DNA of 64,000 nt from Desulfoluna spongiiphila (GTDB lineage Bacteria; Desulfobacterota; Desulfobacteria; Desulfobacterales; Desulfolunaceae): NCBI RefSeq assembly GCF_900101345.1, contig NZ_FMUX01000004.1, forward strand, positions 109,239 through 173,238. Reading direction: 5' to 3'. The position numbers and the translations under genes are program-made. Positions 17,653 to 27,167 of the stretch are shown piece after piece. The notes under the pieces are model-generated. The model saw nothing but the letters and a program-made list of their open reading frames with translations. It was not told the DNA's origin and searched no databases. Position 1 is the first letter of the stretch. The number at the start of each line of letters is the position of its first letter.

Positions 17653-18417
17653 TCAGGCAAAGGCGGCCAGAACTTTTTCCATCACACCGCCCACGGCCTG
17701 CGCCGAGGCAGACTCATCGGCGAGATCCATCATGGAGCCCTTCTCCATGTCCAGAACGGCCAGCTGCGGGTCATCCGGAACGGTGCCCACGATCTCCACC
17801 CCGATCTCCTTGACTTCGGCAAGAAAGGTGCCGTTCAGGTCCTCGGGCGCCCGGGTCACCACAAGCCCCTTGTGCTTGACATCGAGCTTTAAGTCCTCGA
17901 GCATGTCATGGATCCGCTTGACGGCCCTTAGCCCCCGCAAGGAGTAATCCGTGATAAGAAGCAGGTAATCCACCCGACCGCTGGTGCGCCGACTCAGGTG
18001 CTCCATGCCCGCCTCGTTGTCCACCACCATATATTTGTAGGAGCTGGCCAGCTCTTCGGTGAACCGGTTCAGGATATTGTTCACCATGCAGTAGCAGCCC
18101 TGGCCCTCCTGGCGGCCCATCACAAGTAGGTCGAAATCCTTCCGTTCGATGATAACCTGGTTCATCAGAAGCTCCAGGTAATTGACTTTGTCCATGCCCG
18201 ACGGAACCCCTTGCGGGTCCTTCATGAACCCTTCCCGGATATCCCCGACGGTCTTTTCCACTTCAATGCCTAAGGTCTCCCCGAGGTTGCTGTTGGGGTC
18301 AGCGTCCACGGCCAGTACCGGGGAGACGCCGTTGGCCGCAAGGTACCGCACCACCTGGGATGCTGTGGTGGTCTTTCCGGTACCGCCCTTGCCTGCAACT
18401 GCAATTACTTTTCCCAT
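17653..18417 (-). CDS. cooC: CooC-type nickel-insertion ATPase for CO dehydrogenase (first copy)
   Basis: A MinD/SIMIBI-family ATPase that helps load nickel into CO dehydrogenase or acetyl-CoA synthase. About 254 residues. The deviant Walker A is VAGKGGTGKTT at the very N-terminus, Walker B is YMVVDNEAGMEHLSR, and the CooC signature CxC in EGQGCYCMVNNIL is the metal-binding dimer interface. ATG at 18417 is chosen because GAGG sits six bases upstream. It is the third gene of the leftward arm after fhs and the RACo-like gene. A second CooC is encoded at 32615; which enzyme each serves cannot be told from sequence. Confidence 0.92.
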   Translation of the reverse strand: MGKVIAVAGKGGTGKTTTASQVVRYLAANGVSPVLAVDADPNSNLGETLGIEVEKTVGDIREGFMKDPQGVPSGMDKVNYLELLMNQVIIERKDFDLLVMGRQEGQGCYCMVNNILNRFTEELASSYKYMVVDNEAGMEHLSRRTSGRVDYLLLITDYSLRGLRAVKRIHDMLEDLKLDVKHKGLVVTRAPEDLNGTFLAEVKEIGVEIVGTVPDDPQLAVLDMEKGSMMDLADESASAQAVGGVMEKVLAAFA

Positions 18418-18532
18418 GGTCATCCTCAATCAGGGTCATGTGTGATGTGATGAAAAAAAACCGCCGCCGCGCCCTGCGCGGACCTATGACGCGATTGCCC
18501 TCCGGGGCAAAAAGCATCATAGCACATTAAAC

Positions 18533-20488
18533 TTACGGCGTATCCACCGCCGCCTGTTTTTCAGAGAGCCGCGCCTTCAGGCGGGGAAACAGGTTCAGGT
18601 CGGTGTGGGGCAAAAAAAGTGCCGCGATGTAGTGATCCATATAAGAGGGGGTCTCGGAGAGTTCAAAGTTGGTCATCATGCGAACCACATCGACCACATC
18701 CTGCCGCAGGGTGTTGGTCAGGGCACTCATCTTGGCTCCCATGAGGGACCCGTTTCCGATGAAGGTGACCTTCTCGGAATCGATCTCCGGAAGAAACCCG
18801 ATGGTAAAGGCGCGGTCCAGGTCGATGTAGCTTCCGAACCCACCGGCCAGAATAATCTCCTCAATCTCGGAAATGGAGAGCCCAACCTCATTTAAAAGGG
18901 TTTCACAACCGCTGTACACGGCGCCCTTGGCGCGGATGAGGTTATCGATGTCCGGCTCTGTGAGGGTGATGTCCCGCCCGATGTCTGTCTCATCCGCCCA
19001 GACCATGACGTACTCGGTGATGCCTTCGCTCTCCCGGACCCGCGGATTATGAAGGTCCGTGTTGAATTTTCCCCGGCTGTCGATGAGCCGGTTCTCAAAC
19101 AGGACGGCCACGGTGGTAATGAGGCCGGACCCGCAGATCCCGCGGGGCCTGACACCCCCCACCGTCCGCAGCATCGGCTCCCAGCTCACCGGATCGATGG
19201 AAAAATCTTCAATGGCTCCCGGAGCTGCCCGCATGCCGAATTTAATGCCCCCACCTTCAAAGGCGGGACCTGCGGAACAGGCGGTGCAGGCCAGCCACTC
19301 CCTGTTTCCCACCACGATCTCGGCGTTGGTGCCGATGTCGATGAAAAGGGTCAGCTTGTCGCTCCGGTAGAGGCCGCTGCCCATGACCCCTGCCACGATG
19401 TCCCCCCCCACATAACTGGAGATAAGCGGGTAAATAAGGGCCGTGGTGTGCTCGGCAAGGGTAATGCCAAGGCTTTGGGCCAAAAGGGGAGGATAGACGT
19501 TGGCCGCCGGAACATAAGGCGCACGGCGGATGTTCCGGGGGTCGACCCCCAGCAGAAGCTGGGTCATGGTTGTGTTGCCGGCGATGGCCACTGTAGAGAC
19601 CTCTTCCATGTCCACGCCGCTGCGGGACAGGAGGCGGCCCACAATGTCGTTGATGGTCTCCACCACCACCTGGCGGAGCCGCTCCAGCCCCCCGTTCTTT
19701 TCGGCATAGATGATCCGGGAGATCACGTCCTCCCCGTAGCTCACCTGGCCGTTGACCTTGCCGCACTGCTCCAGCACGGCGGCATCCTTGAGGTTAAAGA
19801 GCTGGCCGTAAATGGTGGTGGTCCCGATATCCAGGGCGATGGCGTAGTTGAAGTCCGTCCGGTCCCCAGACTGGATGTTGATGATGCGGGACTTGTTGCC
19901 GATCTTCACCGGCCGTTCAAGGGTCACCGTGGCCTTGAACTCCCCGTCCCGGAGCACCTTGGGCATCTTCCGGATAACGGACAGATCAATGTCGAGCCCC
20001 CCTTCCCCCCTCACGTTTTTCAAGTACTCGAACAGGCGGGTCACATCGGCGCTGTGGTCCGACGCGTCGGGGACGGGAAGGTCCACGAAGATCTTCTCCA
20101 TGGGAGGAATGAACAACCCCTTTTCTTTCAGGGCCTCAAAATCCATTTTGCGGATATGGGCAGTGGTCCGCGGCGTGGCCTGGGGCAATTCCCCTCCCAG
20201 AAGGGCCGAGGACTCCATGGGTATGCGAACCGTCAGATGGTCCCGCACCTCGGTCATGCAGGCGAGGCGCCAGCCTCCGTCGTAGTCTTCCCTGGTCAAT
20301 TTGTCGGTTTGTTCACAAGCCGACGCCCCCTTCTCAACCATCACGCGGCACTTGCCGCAGACGCCGCCCCCGCCGCAGGAGGCATTGATGTGCACGCCGG
20401 CTTCCATGGCGGCAGCGATAAGAGTCTCTCCGGCTGCGACTTCAATGGAGACATCGTGGGGAATGAACTGCACCGTGTATTTTTCCAT
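18533..20488 (-). CDS. RACo-type reductive activator of the corrinoid iron-sulfur protein (2Fe-2S plus ASKHA ATPase)
   Basis: About 651 residues. Residues 30-75 hold a plant-type [2Fe-2S] site: Cys in CGGGGVCGKC and a fourth at RLACMTE. The middle and C-terminal parts are the ASKHA nucleotide-binding fold of the DUF4445 family (ALDIGTTTIYGQLF, VAIAGNTTMTQLLLGVDP, FIDIGTNAEIVVGN, ILAGGFGSYIDL). RACo uses ATP to drive reduction of the inactive Co(II) state of CoFeSP. Its place between fhs and cooC, opposite the acsCDE genes, fits this job. The start at 20488 has GGGAGAG just upstream; the longer frame is not needed. Confidence 0.9.
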   Translation of the reverse strand: MEKYTVQFIPHDVSIEVAAGETLIAAAMEAGVHINASCGGGGVCGKCRVMVEKGASACEQTDKLTREDYDGGWRLACMTEVRDHLTVRIPMESSALLGGELPQATPRTTAHIRKMDFEALKEKGLFIPPMEKIFVDLPVPDASDHSADVTRLFEYLKNVRGEGGLDIDLSVIRKMPKVLRDGEFKATVTLERPVKIGNKSRIINIQSGDRTDFNYAIALDIGTTTIYGQLFNLKDAAVLEQCGKVNGQVSYGEDVISRIIYAEKNGGLERLRQVVVETINDIVGRLLSRSGVDMEEVSTVAIAGNTTMTQLLLGVDPRNIRRAPYVPAANVYPPLLAQSLGITLAEHTTALIYPLISSYVGGDIVAGVMGSGLYRSDKLTLFIDIGTNAEIVVGNREWLACTACSAGPAFEGGGIKFGMRAAPGAIEDFSIDPVSWEPMLRTVGGVRPRGICGSGLITTVAVLFENRLIDSRGKFNTDLHNPRVRESEGITEYVMVWADETDIGRDITLTEPDIDNLIRAKGAVYSGCETLLNEVGLSISEIEEIILAGGFGSYIDLDRAFTIGFLPEIDSEKVTFIGNGSLMGAKMSALTNTLRQDVVDVVRMMTNFELSETPSYMDHYIAALFLPHTDLNLFPRLKARLSEKQAAVDTP

Positions 20489-20625
20489 ACTCTCTCCCGA
20501 GTGGGTTTTCACCAGATCCGTTCCAACGGGTCGGTGCGATACGATAGAGGTGGGGCTTGAAACGGTGATGCGAAAGCTATCTTAACCCACGCACGTTAAG
20601 TAATCCAGCTTTTGCTCATTAAAGA

Positions 20626-20656
20626 CAAAAAAAGGCCGGCAAGCCGGCCTTTTTTC
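20626..20656 (-). terminator. Terminator of fhs
   Basis: AAAAAAAGGCCGGC and GCCGGCCTTTTTT form a stem with a two-base AA gap as loop. It lies 30 bp past the fhs stop and also has a T run on the plus strand. Confidence 0.9.
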
Positions 20657-20687
20657 TATAGCGTGTTACACCTTCATTAAAATAACC

Positions 20688-22463
20688 TTAGAAGATCCCC
20701 TGAACCTTGCCGGTGTCCACATCCACATCCACCCGACGGAAGGAGGGGTTGGAACCGGTGCCGGGCATCAGGCTGATGGTACCGGCCACGGGCACGATAA
20801 ATCCGGCACCGCCGTAAGTCAGCACCTCACGGATCTGGAGCCTCCAGCCCGTGGGCACCCCTTTAAGGGCGGGGTTGTCGGACAGGGACAGGTGGGTCTT
20901 GACCATGCAGAGCCCCAGCTTGGCAAGCTCGGGGTCGGCCTGGATCCGCGAAAGGGCAGCCGAGGCATCGGCAGAAAAATCCACGCCGTCGGCACCGTAC
21001 ACCTCGGTGGCGATGAGCTCGATGCGCTCTTTGACCGGCATGTCCAGATCATAGAGGAATTTAAAGTTGGTGGGCTCTTCGCACGCCTCGATAACAACAT
21101 CCGCAAGGTCCAGGGCGCCGTCGCCGCCCTTCTCCCAGTGCTCGGAGATGGCAAACTTGGCCCCTTCGGCCTCCACCAGCTCACGGACCTTGTCACACTC
21201 TGCCTTGGTGTCGGAGACAAAGGCGTTGAGGCAGACCACGGGGCTGATACCGGCCTTGCGCACGTTGCGGATGTGGTGGATGAGGTTGGCGCATCCCTTT
21301 TCAACCCACTCCACGCTCTCTTCACTGTACTCTTTGGGCATGGCTTTTCCGGGAACAGGAACCGGTGCGCCGCCGTGGCACTTGAGGGCACGGATGGTGG
21401 CCACAACAACGGCCGCATCAGGAACCAGGCCGCTGTAACGGCACTTTAAGTTCCAGAACTTTTCAAAACCGATGTCCGCACCGAAACCCGATTCGGTGAC
21501 GTGGTAGTCGGCAAGCTTCAGGCCCACCTGGTCGGCAATGATGGAGCTCTGACCGATGGCGATGTTGGCAAAGGGACCGGCGTGAACAACCACGGGCTGG
21601 CCTTCCAGGGTCTGCATCAGGTTGGGGTTCAAGGCGTCCACCATCCAGGCCGTCATGGCGCCGGCCACTTCCAGGTCCTCGGTGGTGACGGGATTGCCCT
21701 TTTTGTCGTAAGCCACAACGATCTTGCCCATGCGCTCGCGCATGTCTTTAAGGCTGGTGGCCACCGAGAGAATCCCCATCACCTCGGAGGAGACGGCGAT
21801 GCCGAACTTGGAACGCATCATAAAGCCGTCCCGCTTGCCGTTGACCCCGTCCATGCCGATGACGATGTTGCGAAGGGATTGGCAGCAGTAATCGATGACC
21901 CAGCCCATCTCCACGTTGGTGGGGTCCACGTCGAGGCGGCGCATCTTGGTGAGGCGGTCGAGCTGCTCGTCGGTGTAGTTCCGCTCATGCTGCATGCGGG
22001 AGGTCAGGGCCACCATGGCCAGGTTGTGGGCATTCATGATGGCGTTGATGTCACCAGTGAATCCGAGGGAGAAAGGGGTCAGGGGAATGCACTGGGCCAG
22101 GCCGCCGCCGGCGGCAGAACCCTTGATGTTCATGGTGGGACCGCCGGAAGGCTGGCGGATGGCTGCAGACACGCGTTTTCCGCGCTTGCCCAGGCCCTGG
22201 ACAAGGCCCATGGTGGAGGTGGATTTTCCCTCACCCAGGGGGGTGGGGGTGATGGCGGTTACATCGACGTATTTGCCGTTGGGCTTGTCCTTCAATCGTT
22301 CAAGGACCTTGCGATAGTCAATCTTGCCGATGTAATGGCCCTGGGGCAGAAGTTCTTCTTTGGTCAGCCCGAATTCTTCCGCAACCTCATAAATGGTCTT
22401 CATGGATTTTTCGGAATCCTGAGCAATTTCCCAATCAGCGTGCTTCTTTGGATCTAAAGCCAT
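20688..22463 (-). CDS. fhs: Formate-tetrahydrofolate ligase
   Basis: Activates formate with ATP onto tetrahydrofolate, the second step of the methyl branch of the Wood-Ljungdahl pathway; it can run in reverse when acetyl-CoA is oxidised. 591 residues, slightly longer than typical (about 557). Landmarks: [20 protein letters not shown] (ATP loop), [55 protein letters not shown], and [19 protein letters not shown] near the C-terminus. AGGAG precedes the ATG at ideal spacing. It is first in the leftward arm, divergent from acsD. folD, fchA, metF and formate dehydrogenase are not in the window. Confidence 0.97.
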   Translation of the reverse strand: MALDPKKHADWEIAQDSEKSMKTIYEVAEEFGLTKEELLPQGHYIGKIDYRKVLERLKDKPNGKYVDVTAITPTPLGEGKSTSTMGLVQGLGKRGKRVSAAIRQPSGGPTMNIKGSAAGGGLAQCIPLTPFSLGFTGDINAIMNAHNLAMVALTSRMQHERNYTDEQLDRLTKMRRLDVDPTNVEMGWVIDYCCQSLRNIVIGMDGVNGKRDGFMMRSKFGIAVSSEVMGILSVATSLKDMRERMGKIVVAYDKKGNPVTTEDLEVAGAMTAWMVDALNPNLMQTLEGQPVVVHAGPFANIAIGQSSIIADQVGLKLADYHVTESGFGADIGFEKFWNLKCRYSGLVPDAAVVVATIRALKCHGGAPVPVPGKAMPKEYSEESVEWVEKGCANLIHHIRNVRKAGISPVVCLNAFVSDTKAECDKVRELVEAEGAKFAISEHWEKGGDGALDLADVVIEACEEPTNFKFLYDLDMPVKERIELIATEVYGADGVDFSADASAALSRIQADPELAKLGLCMVKTHLSLSDNPALKGVPTGWRLQIREVLTYGGAGFIVPVAGTISLMPGTGSNPSFRRVDVDVDTGKVQGIF

Positions 22464-23408
22464 TCATTAACTCCTTTCAAGAATTGGCCCACAGAAAGAG
22501 CCGGTAGCATGGTGATGAAAACAAAATCCCTGGTCTGTACGTCCCAATAATTGTTGCCTGCGTCACAAACTATACCTGCAGGAATTATCCGGTTGTTCAG
22601 AGTCGCTTGGCGCACATACGCCTGGCCCGGCTGATACCGAGCCCTTGCTTGGCGCTGTCACGTCCATCCCCTTAACGAACGAACGACGCCGGGGCAAGCC
22701 CCCTTTTGTTTGTTTTCACTACTTCCTGGCAGCTCTTCTTTGTTTCCCCCGGAAGAAACCACCATCATGTCGTATAACGAATGCATTGATCGTAAACACC
22801 GTTCCAAACGCTATACCAACAAAACGGATTGCCTTCTATCCTTTATTTATTATTCGAAACTATCTCTCAATCGCCAATACCAGTCAAGCTCTTTTTCTTC
22901 ATAATTAGTATTTTTAATGTTACTCATCAATGATAGTTGTCATCACGCGAACACCCCTGTAAAAATATCCTTCTGGGGCCCCTGCTTATGTGGTCTGCAG
23001 CCGAGTCAGGATACCCAACTATGATAGATAAACACCTTCCATTTTTGACTGCCGCCCATTGACAAAAACAATATATTACTTCTCAAAGGTCATCCGGGGA
23101 AAAATAATTCGAATCATATGATATTTAATATTGACAGCACCCAAGGCAGTTGTTAGAAATTTCATGGTTTAGCTATCCTAAGAAGAAACTAACACGACTC
23201 AACACCATATATACTGAAGAGTAAACGCCGTGCCCAGCACGACCTCATGACACGCTCTCTTGCGTTACCTTCCGACTCCGCTCTTTAAAAACTTCAGGTT
23301 TCTCCTCGAAACGTCCCTTCGGATCGTCACAGTCCGTGGGCGTGATCGACACGAATAAACGAATGGACGCCTTCATCCATATAATTAGTCAACGACAAGG
23401 AGGTAACA
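22464..23408. promoter_or_regulatory. 945-bp divergent control region between fhs and acsD
   Basis: No supported gene. It separates the two arms of the acetyl-CoA pathway island and must hold both promoters. It is more AT-rich than the flanks, notably 22750-23200. The 87-residue frame at 22645-22908 has no ribosome site or recognisable sequence. No named riboswitch was recognised. Confidence 0.5.
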
Positions 23409-24977
23409 TTGGGTTTCGAAATCATTAAAGAGTCCTATGCAGGAAGCATCAAGGAAATCTCCATCGGGGCAGGCGACAATGCAGTCTCCGTCGGCGGTGC
23501 CTCATGCTACCCTTTCTATCATTTTGAAGGGGACATGCCACACAAACCCAAAATCGCCATGGAAGTCTGGGACATGGCACCTGAAGACTGGCCCGAAGCC
23601 TGCCTGGCTCCTTTTAAGGATGTCGTCAACGATCCTGCGGCCTGGGCAAAACTCTGCGTGGAGAAATTCGGCGCGGAACTCATCGTTCTCCAACTCAAAA
23701 GCACCGACCCCAACGACAAAGACGCCAGCCCGGCGGATGCGGCGGCCACAGTAAAAAAGGTGGCCGCAGCCATTGATGTGCCCCTGATTGTCTGGGGCTG
23801 TTCAAACCCGGGCAAAGACGAAGAGGTCCTGAAAGCCGTCTCGGAAGAGTGCCAGGAATTCAAGCTCACCCTGGGCCCGGTGGAAGATGCCAACCACAAA
23901 GGCATCGGCGCCTCGGCCATGGGGTACGGCCACGCCCTCATCTCCTCATCGCCCATTGACGTCAACCTTGCCAAGCAGGTCAACATTCTCTTGGAAAACC
24001 TGGGCATGCCCATGGACAGGGTCATTGTCGACCCCACCACCGGCGGCCTCGGCTACGGCATGGAGTACTCCTACTCCGTCATGGAACGCCTGCGCATGGC
24101 AGCCATGCAGCAGGGCGACGACAAACTCCAGTTCCCCATCATCAACAACCTCGGCAACGAGATCTGGAAGTGCAAGGAAGCCAAGCAGAGCGTGGAAGAA
24201 GCCCCCCTCTTGGGCGATCCTGAAAAACGCGGCATCCTCATGGAAGCCGTCTGTGCCGTTTCCTACCTTGTCTCAGGCGGTGACATCCTCGTCATGCGCC
24301 ACCCCGAAGCCGTCCGGCTTGTCCGCTCCTTCATCGACCTGATGATCGACGGGGGCATGGCCACCGACGTGGCGGCCATCTCAAAACAGCTCAGCGAAGT
24401 GGATGTTGACTTTGCGAGCCTCGCTCCTGCCCCCGACACCGCCATCGCCGAAGAGAAAAAGGCGGCCCCCCAACCCGCGAAAAAAGAGGCACCCAAAGCC
24501 GCCGCAGAAGCGCCCGCGGCCCCTGCAGCCCCTGCCGCTCCCAAGGCGGAAGCCACACCTGCCCCTGCCCAGCCCGCTCCTGAGCCTGCCACGACCAAAG
24601 AGCCTGAGGTAGATCCCGAAGCCAAGGCCAAGGCGGAAGCCGAAGCCAACGCAAAGGCGGAGGCTGAAGCAAAGGCCAAAGCCGAGGCGGACGCCAAGGC
24701 CAAGGCAGAAGCCGAAGCAAAGGCCAAGGCCGATGCGGAAGCCAAAGCCAAGGCAGAAGAGGCCGCCAAAAAGCAGGCGGAAATCGATGCCCAGGCCAAG
24801 CGGGAAGAAGCAGAAGAAGCCATCCGTGCAGAACGGGCCAAGGCCCGCGCCGAAATGGCCAAATCCCATGCAACCAAGCCTGAGGCCCTGAGGACACTCA
24901 CCGCGGCAGCAGAACAAAAGAGCCAGCTGGACAAGCTCATTGATCGCCTCAACATGATCCATCGTCGCGTGGCGTAA
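23409..24977 (+). CDS. acsD: Corrinoid iron-sulfur protein small subunit (CODH/ACS delta) with long TolA-like C-terminal extension
   Basis: Binds the corrinoid with AcsC and carries the methyl group to acetyl-CoA synthase. The first about 345 residues are the AcsD/CdhD TIM barrel (GGASCYPFYHFEGDMPHKPK, ELIVLQLKSTDPN, GHALISSSPIDVNLAKQ, IVDPTTGGLGYGMEYSYSVM). After that comes a Pro/Ala-rich linker (347-400), an Ala/Lys/Glu heptad-like stretch of about 80 residues (401-483) resembling TolA domain II, and a 39-residue helical tail. The known subunit is about 320 residues, so roughly 175-200 residues are extra. The start codon is TTG behind a perfect AAGGAGGT. It is first in the rightward operon; cooS follows after 90 bp. 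Confidence 0.93.
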   Translation: MGFEIIKESYAGSIKEISIGAGDNAVSVGGASCYPFYHFEGDMPHKPKIAMEVWDMAPEDWPEACLAPFKDVVNDPAAWAKLCVEKFGAELIVLQLKSTDPNDKDASPADAAATVKKVAAAIDVPLIVWGCSNPGKDEEVLKAVSEECQEFKLTLGPVEDANHKGIGASAMGYGHALISSSPIDVNLAKQVNILLENLGMPMDRVIVDPTTGGLGYGMEYSYSVMERLRMAAMQQGDDKLQFPIINNLGNEIWKCKEAKQSVEEAPLLGDPEKRGILMEAVCAVSYLVSGGDILVMRHPEAVRLVRSFIDLMIDGGMATDVAAISKQLSEVDVDFASLAPAPDTAIAEEKKAAPQPAKKEAPKAAAEAPAAPAAPAAPKAEATPAPAQPAPEPATTKEPEVDPEAKAKAEAEANAKAEAEAKAKAEADAKAKAEAEAKAKADAEAKAKAEEAAKKQAEIDAQAKREEAEEAIRAERAKARAEMAKSHATKPEALRTLTAAAEQKSQLDKLIDRLNMIHRRVA

Positions 24978-25067
24978 GCCTTAGGTACTTTCATTTACGA
25001 AGCCGCATCGAAGCGAGCTTCGAGTGTAAGGAAAAGGAAGACCCAACAACAAGAGGAGGAACCTCTG

Positions 25068-27086
25068 ATGGCAGATGAGAAAAAAGCAAAGGCAATGAAG
25101 CTGGCAGATCCGCTCAATGCCTCCATTGATCCAGCGACTCAGCAAATGATCAAAAGAGCCCAGGAGCTCGGCGTCGAGACCGTGTTCGACCGGGCCGAAA
25201 CCATGAAGCCCTGCAACATCGGCATCCAGGGCACCTGCTGTAAAAACTGCGCCATGGGCCCCTGTCGCCTCCCCCTTCCCAAGAGCGGCATCGAAGGCGA
25301 AGACACCCGAAAAGGACTCTGCGGGGCCACAGCAAACACCATCGCGGCACGTAACTTTGCCCGCATGGTTGCCGGCGGCGCCTCCGCCCACTCCGACCAC
25401 GGACGCGGTGTGGCCGAAGTGTTCCTCTCTGTGGCGAGAAAAGAGACCGAAGACTACCACATCAAGGACTACCACAAGCTCCTTGCCATCGCCCCCCATT
25501 TTGACGTGGCCACCACCGTCACCGTGGACGGCGAAACCCAAGATCGCGATATGGACGAGATCGCCCTTGAGGTCGCTGAAAAGGCCATGAACGAATGGGG
25601 CAAGCCCGACAGCGAGTGCCTCTACATCAAGCGTGCTCCCGAGGCCACCTACAACCGCTGGAAAGAGCTCGGCGTCCTCCCCAGAAACGTTGACCGCGAA
25701 ATCGTCGAAATCATGCACCGCACCCACATGGGCGTGGACCAGGACTACAAAAACCTCATCAAGCAGTCCACCCGGGCGGCCCTGGCCGACGGCTGGGTCG
25801 GCTCCATGATCGCCACCGACCTTCAGGACGTCATGTTCGGGACCCCCAGCCCCGTGCAGTCCGAAGTCAACCTGGGCATCATGAAGGCGGACCACGTCAA
25901 CCTCGTCGTCCACGGCCACGAGCCCATCCTCTCGGAGATGATCGTTGCTGCCTGCCAGTCCAAGGAGATGATGGATTACGCAGCAGAAAAAGGCGCCAAA
26001 GGCATCCAGCTCGGCGGCATCTGCTGTACGGCCAACGAACTGGCCCAGCGCCACGGGGTACCCATCGTGGGGACCTTCCTCCAGCAGGAACTGGCCATCA
26101 TCACCGGCGCCTGCGATGCCATGGTGGTGGATGTGCAGTGTATCTTCCAGAACCTGGCCAACGTGGCCAAGTGCTTCCACACCAAGCTCATCACCACCCA
26201 CCCCATCGCCCGCATGGAGCAGAACAACGTCATCCATATCGAATTTGACGAGCACCACGCCATGGAAGATGCCAAGCGCATCGTCAGGATGGCCATCGAC
26301 AACTTCGAAAACCGCAAGGCCGAAGTGATGATTCCCACACAGAAAGAGACCCAGGTGGTCGGTTTCGGTGTGGAATCCATCGAGTACCACCTCGGCGGCT
26401 CCTTCAGGGGCTCTTACTACACCTTGAACGACAACATCATCAACGGCCGCATCCGCGGCATCGCAGGGGTCGTGGGCTGCAACAACGCACGAACCAAGCA
26501 CAACAACGATCACATCACCGTGATCAAAGAACTGATCAAAAACGACGTCATCGTCCTCACCACCGGCTGCAGCGCCATCGCAGCAGGCATGGCCGGCCTG
26601 CTCAGCCCGGAATGCGCCGCCGTCCATTGCGGCCCCGGCCTTGCCGAGGTCTGCGAAACCGTGGGCATCCCCCCGGTCCTTCACCTGGGATCCTGTGTGG
26701 ACAACTCCCGTATCCTCCTGGCCGCCACCGAAGTGGTCAAGGCAGGCGGGCTCGGCAAAGAGATCAAGGACCTTCCCGTGGCCGGCAGCGCTCCGGAGTG
26801 GATGAGTGAAAAAGCCATCTCCATCGGCCACTACTTCGTAACCTCCGGCGTCTACACGGTCTTCGGCGTCACCATGCCCGTGGACGGTGCCCCTGTCTTC
26901 AGGGACCACCTCTACAACGAGCTGGAAGGCCTCTACGGCGGGATGTGGGACTGCGAGCCCGACCCCGTCAAGCACGCTCAAAAGATGATCGCCCATATCG
27001 ACAAGAAACGCCAGGAGCTGGGCATCGACAAGGCCAGGGAGCGTGTCCTCATGGACATGGCCGCCCGCCAGGCCATCGACGGATAG
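25068..27086 (+). CDS. cooS: Anaerobic (Ni-Fe) carbon monoxide dehydrogenase catalytic subunit
   Basis: Interconverts CO2 and CO at the nickel-iron C-cluster; also called AcsA or CODH/ACS beta. 672 residues, as expected. The N-terminal Cys cluster that binds the D and B clusters is CNIGIQGTCCKNCAMGPC, followed by GLCGAT. C-cluster motifs include GICCTANELAQRHG, VGCNNARTKH, TTGCSAIAAG and HLGSCVDNSRIL. GAGGAGG lies eight bases before the ATG. It sits between acsD and acsB, the ACS partner, so it is the CODH of the bifunctional complex rather than a stand-alone CooS. Both CooC genes in the island could mature it. Confidence 0.97.
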   Translation: MADEKKAKAMKLADPLNASIDPATQQMIKRAQELGVETVFDRAETMKPCNIGIQGTCCKNCAMGPCRLPLPKSGIEGEDTRKGLCGATANTIAARNFARMVAGGASAHSDHGRGVAEVFLSVARKETEDYHIKDYHKLLAIAPHFDVATTVTVDGETQDRDMDEIALEVAEKAMNEWGKPDSECLYIKRAPEATYNRWKELGVLPRNVDREIVEIMHRTHMGVDQDYKNLIKQSTRAALADGWVGSMIATDLQDVMFGTPSPVQSEVNLGIMKADHVNLVVHGHEPILSEMIVAACQSKEMMDYAAEKGAKGIQLGGICCTANELAQRHGVPIVGTFLQQELAIITGACDAMVVDVQCIFQNLANVAKCFHTKLITTHPIARMEQNNVIHIEFDEHHAMEDAKRIVRMAIDNFENRKAEVMIPTQKETQVVGFGVESIEYHLGGSFRGSYYTLNDNIINGRIRGIAGVVGCNNARTKHNNDHITVIKELIKNDVIVLTTGCSAIAAGMAGLLSPECAAVHCGPGLAEVCETVGIPPVLHLGSCVDNSRILLAATEVVKAGGLGKEIKDLPVAGSAPEWMSEKAISIGHYFVTSGVYTVFGVTMPVDGAPVFRDHLYNELEGLYGGMWDCEPDPVKHAQKMIAHIDKKRQELGIDKARERVLMDMAARQAIDG

Positions 27087-27167
27087 CGGGTCGGTGGCCC
27101 GCCCGTGGCCACCATCCACATGCTTGATCATCAACCTTAAGAATATCCTCAACGAAGGAGGAAGAGC

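Noticed and set aside
22645-22908. 87-residue frame in the fhs-acsD spacer
   Set aside because: No ribosome site, no family pattern, and AT-rich composition unlike the genes here.
24981-27152. 723-residue minus-strand frame opposite cooS
   Set aside because: It is antisense to CO dehydrogenase, whose cluster motifs are intact; the product has no family pattern and is dominated by His/Asp/Gly/Val.
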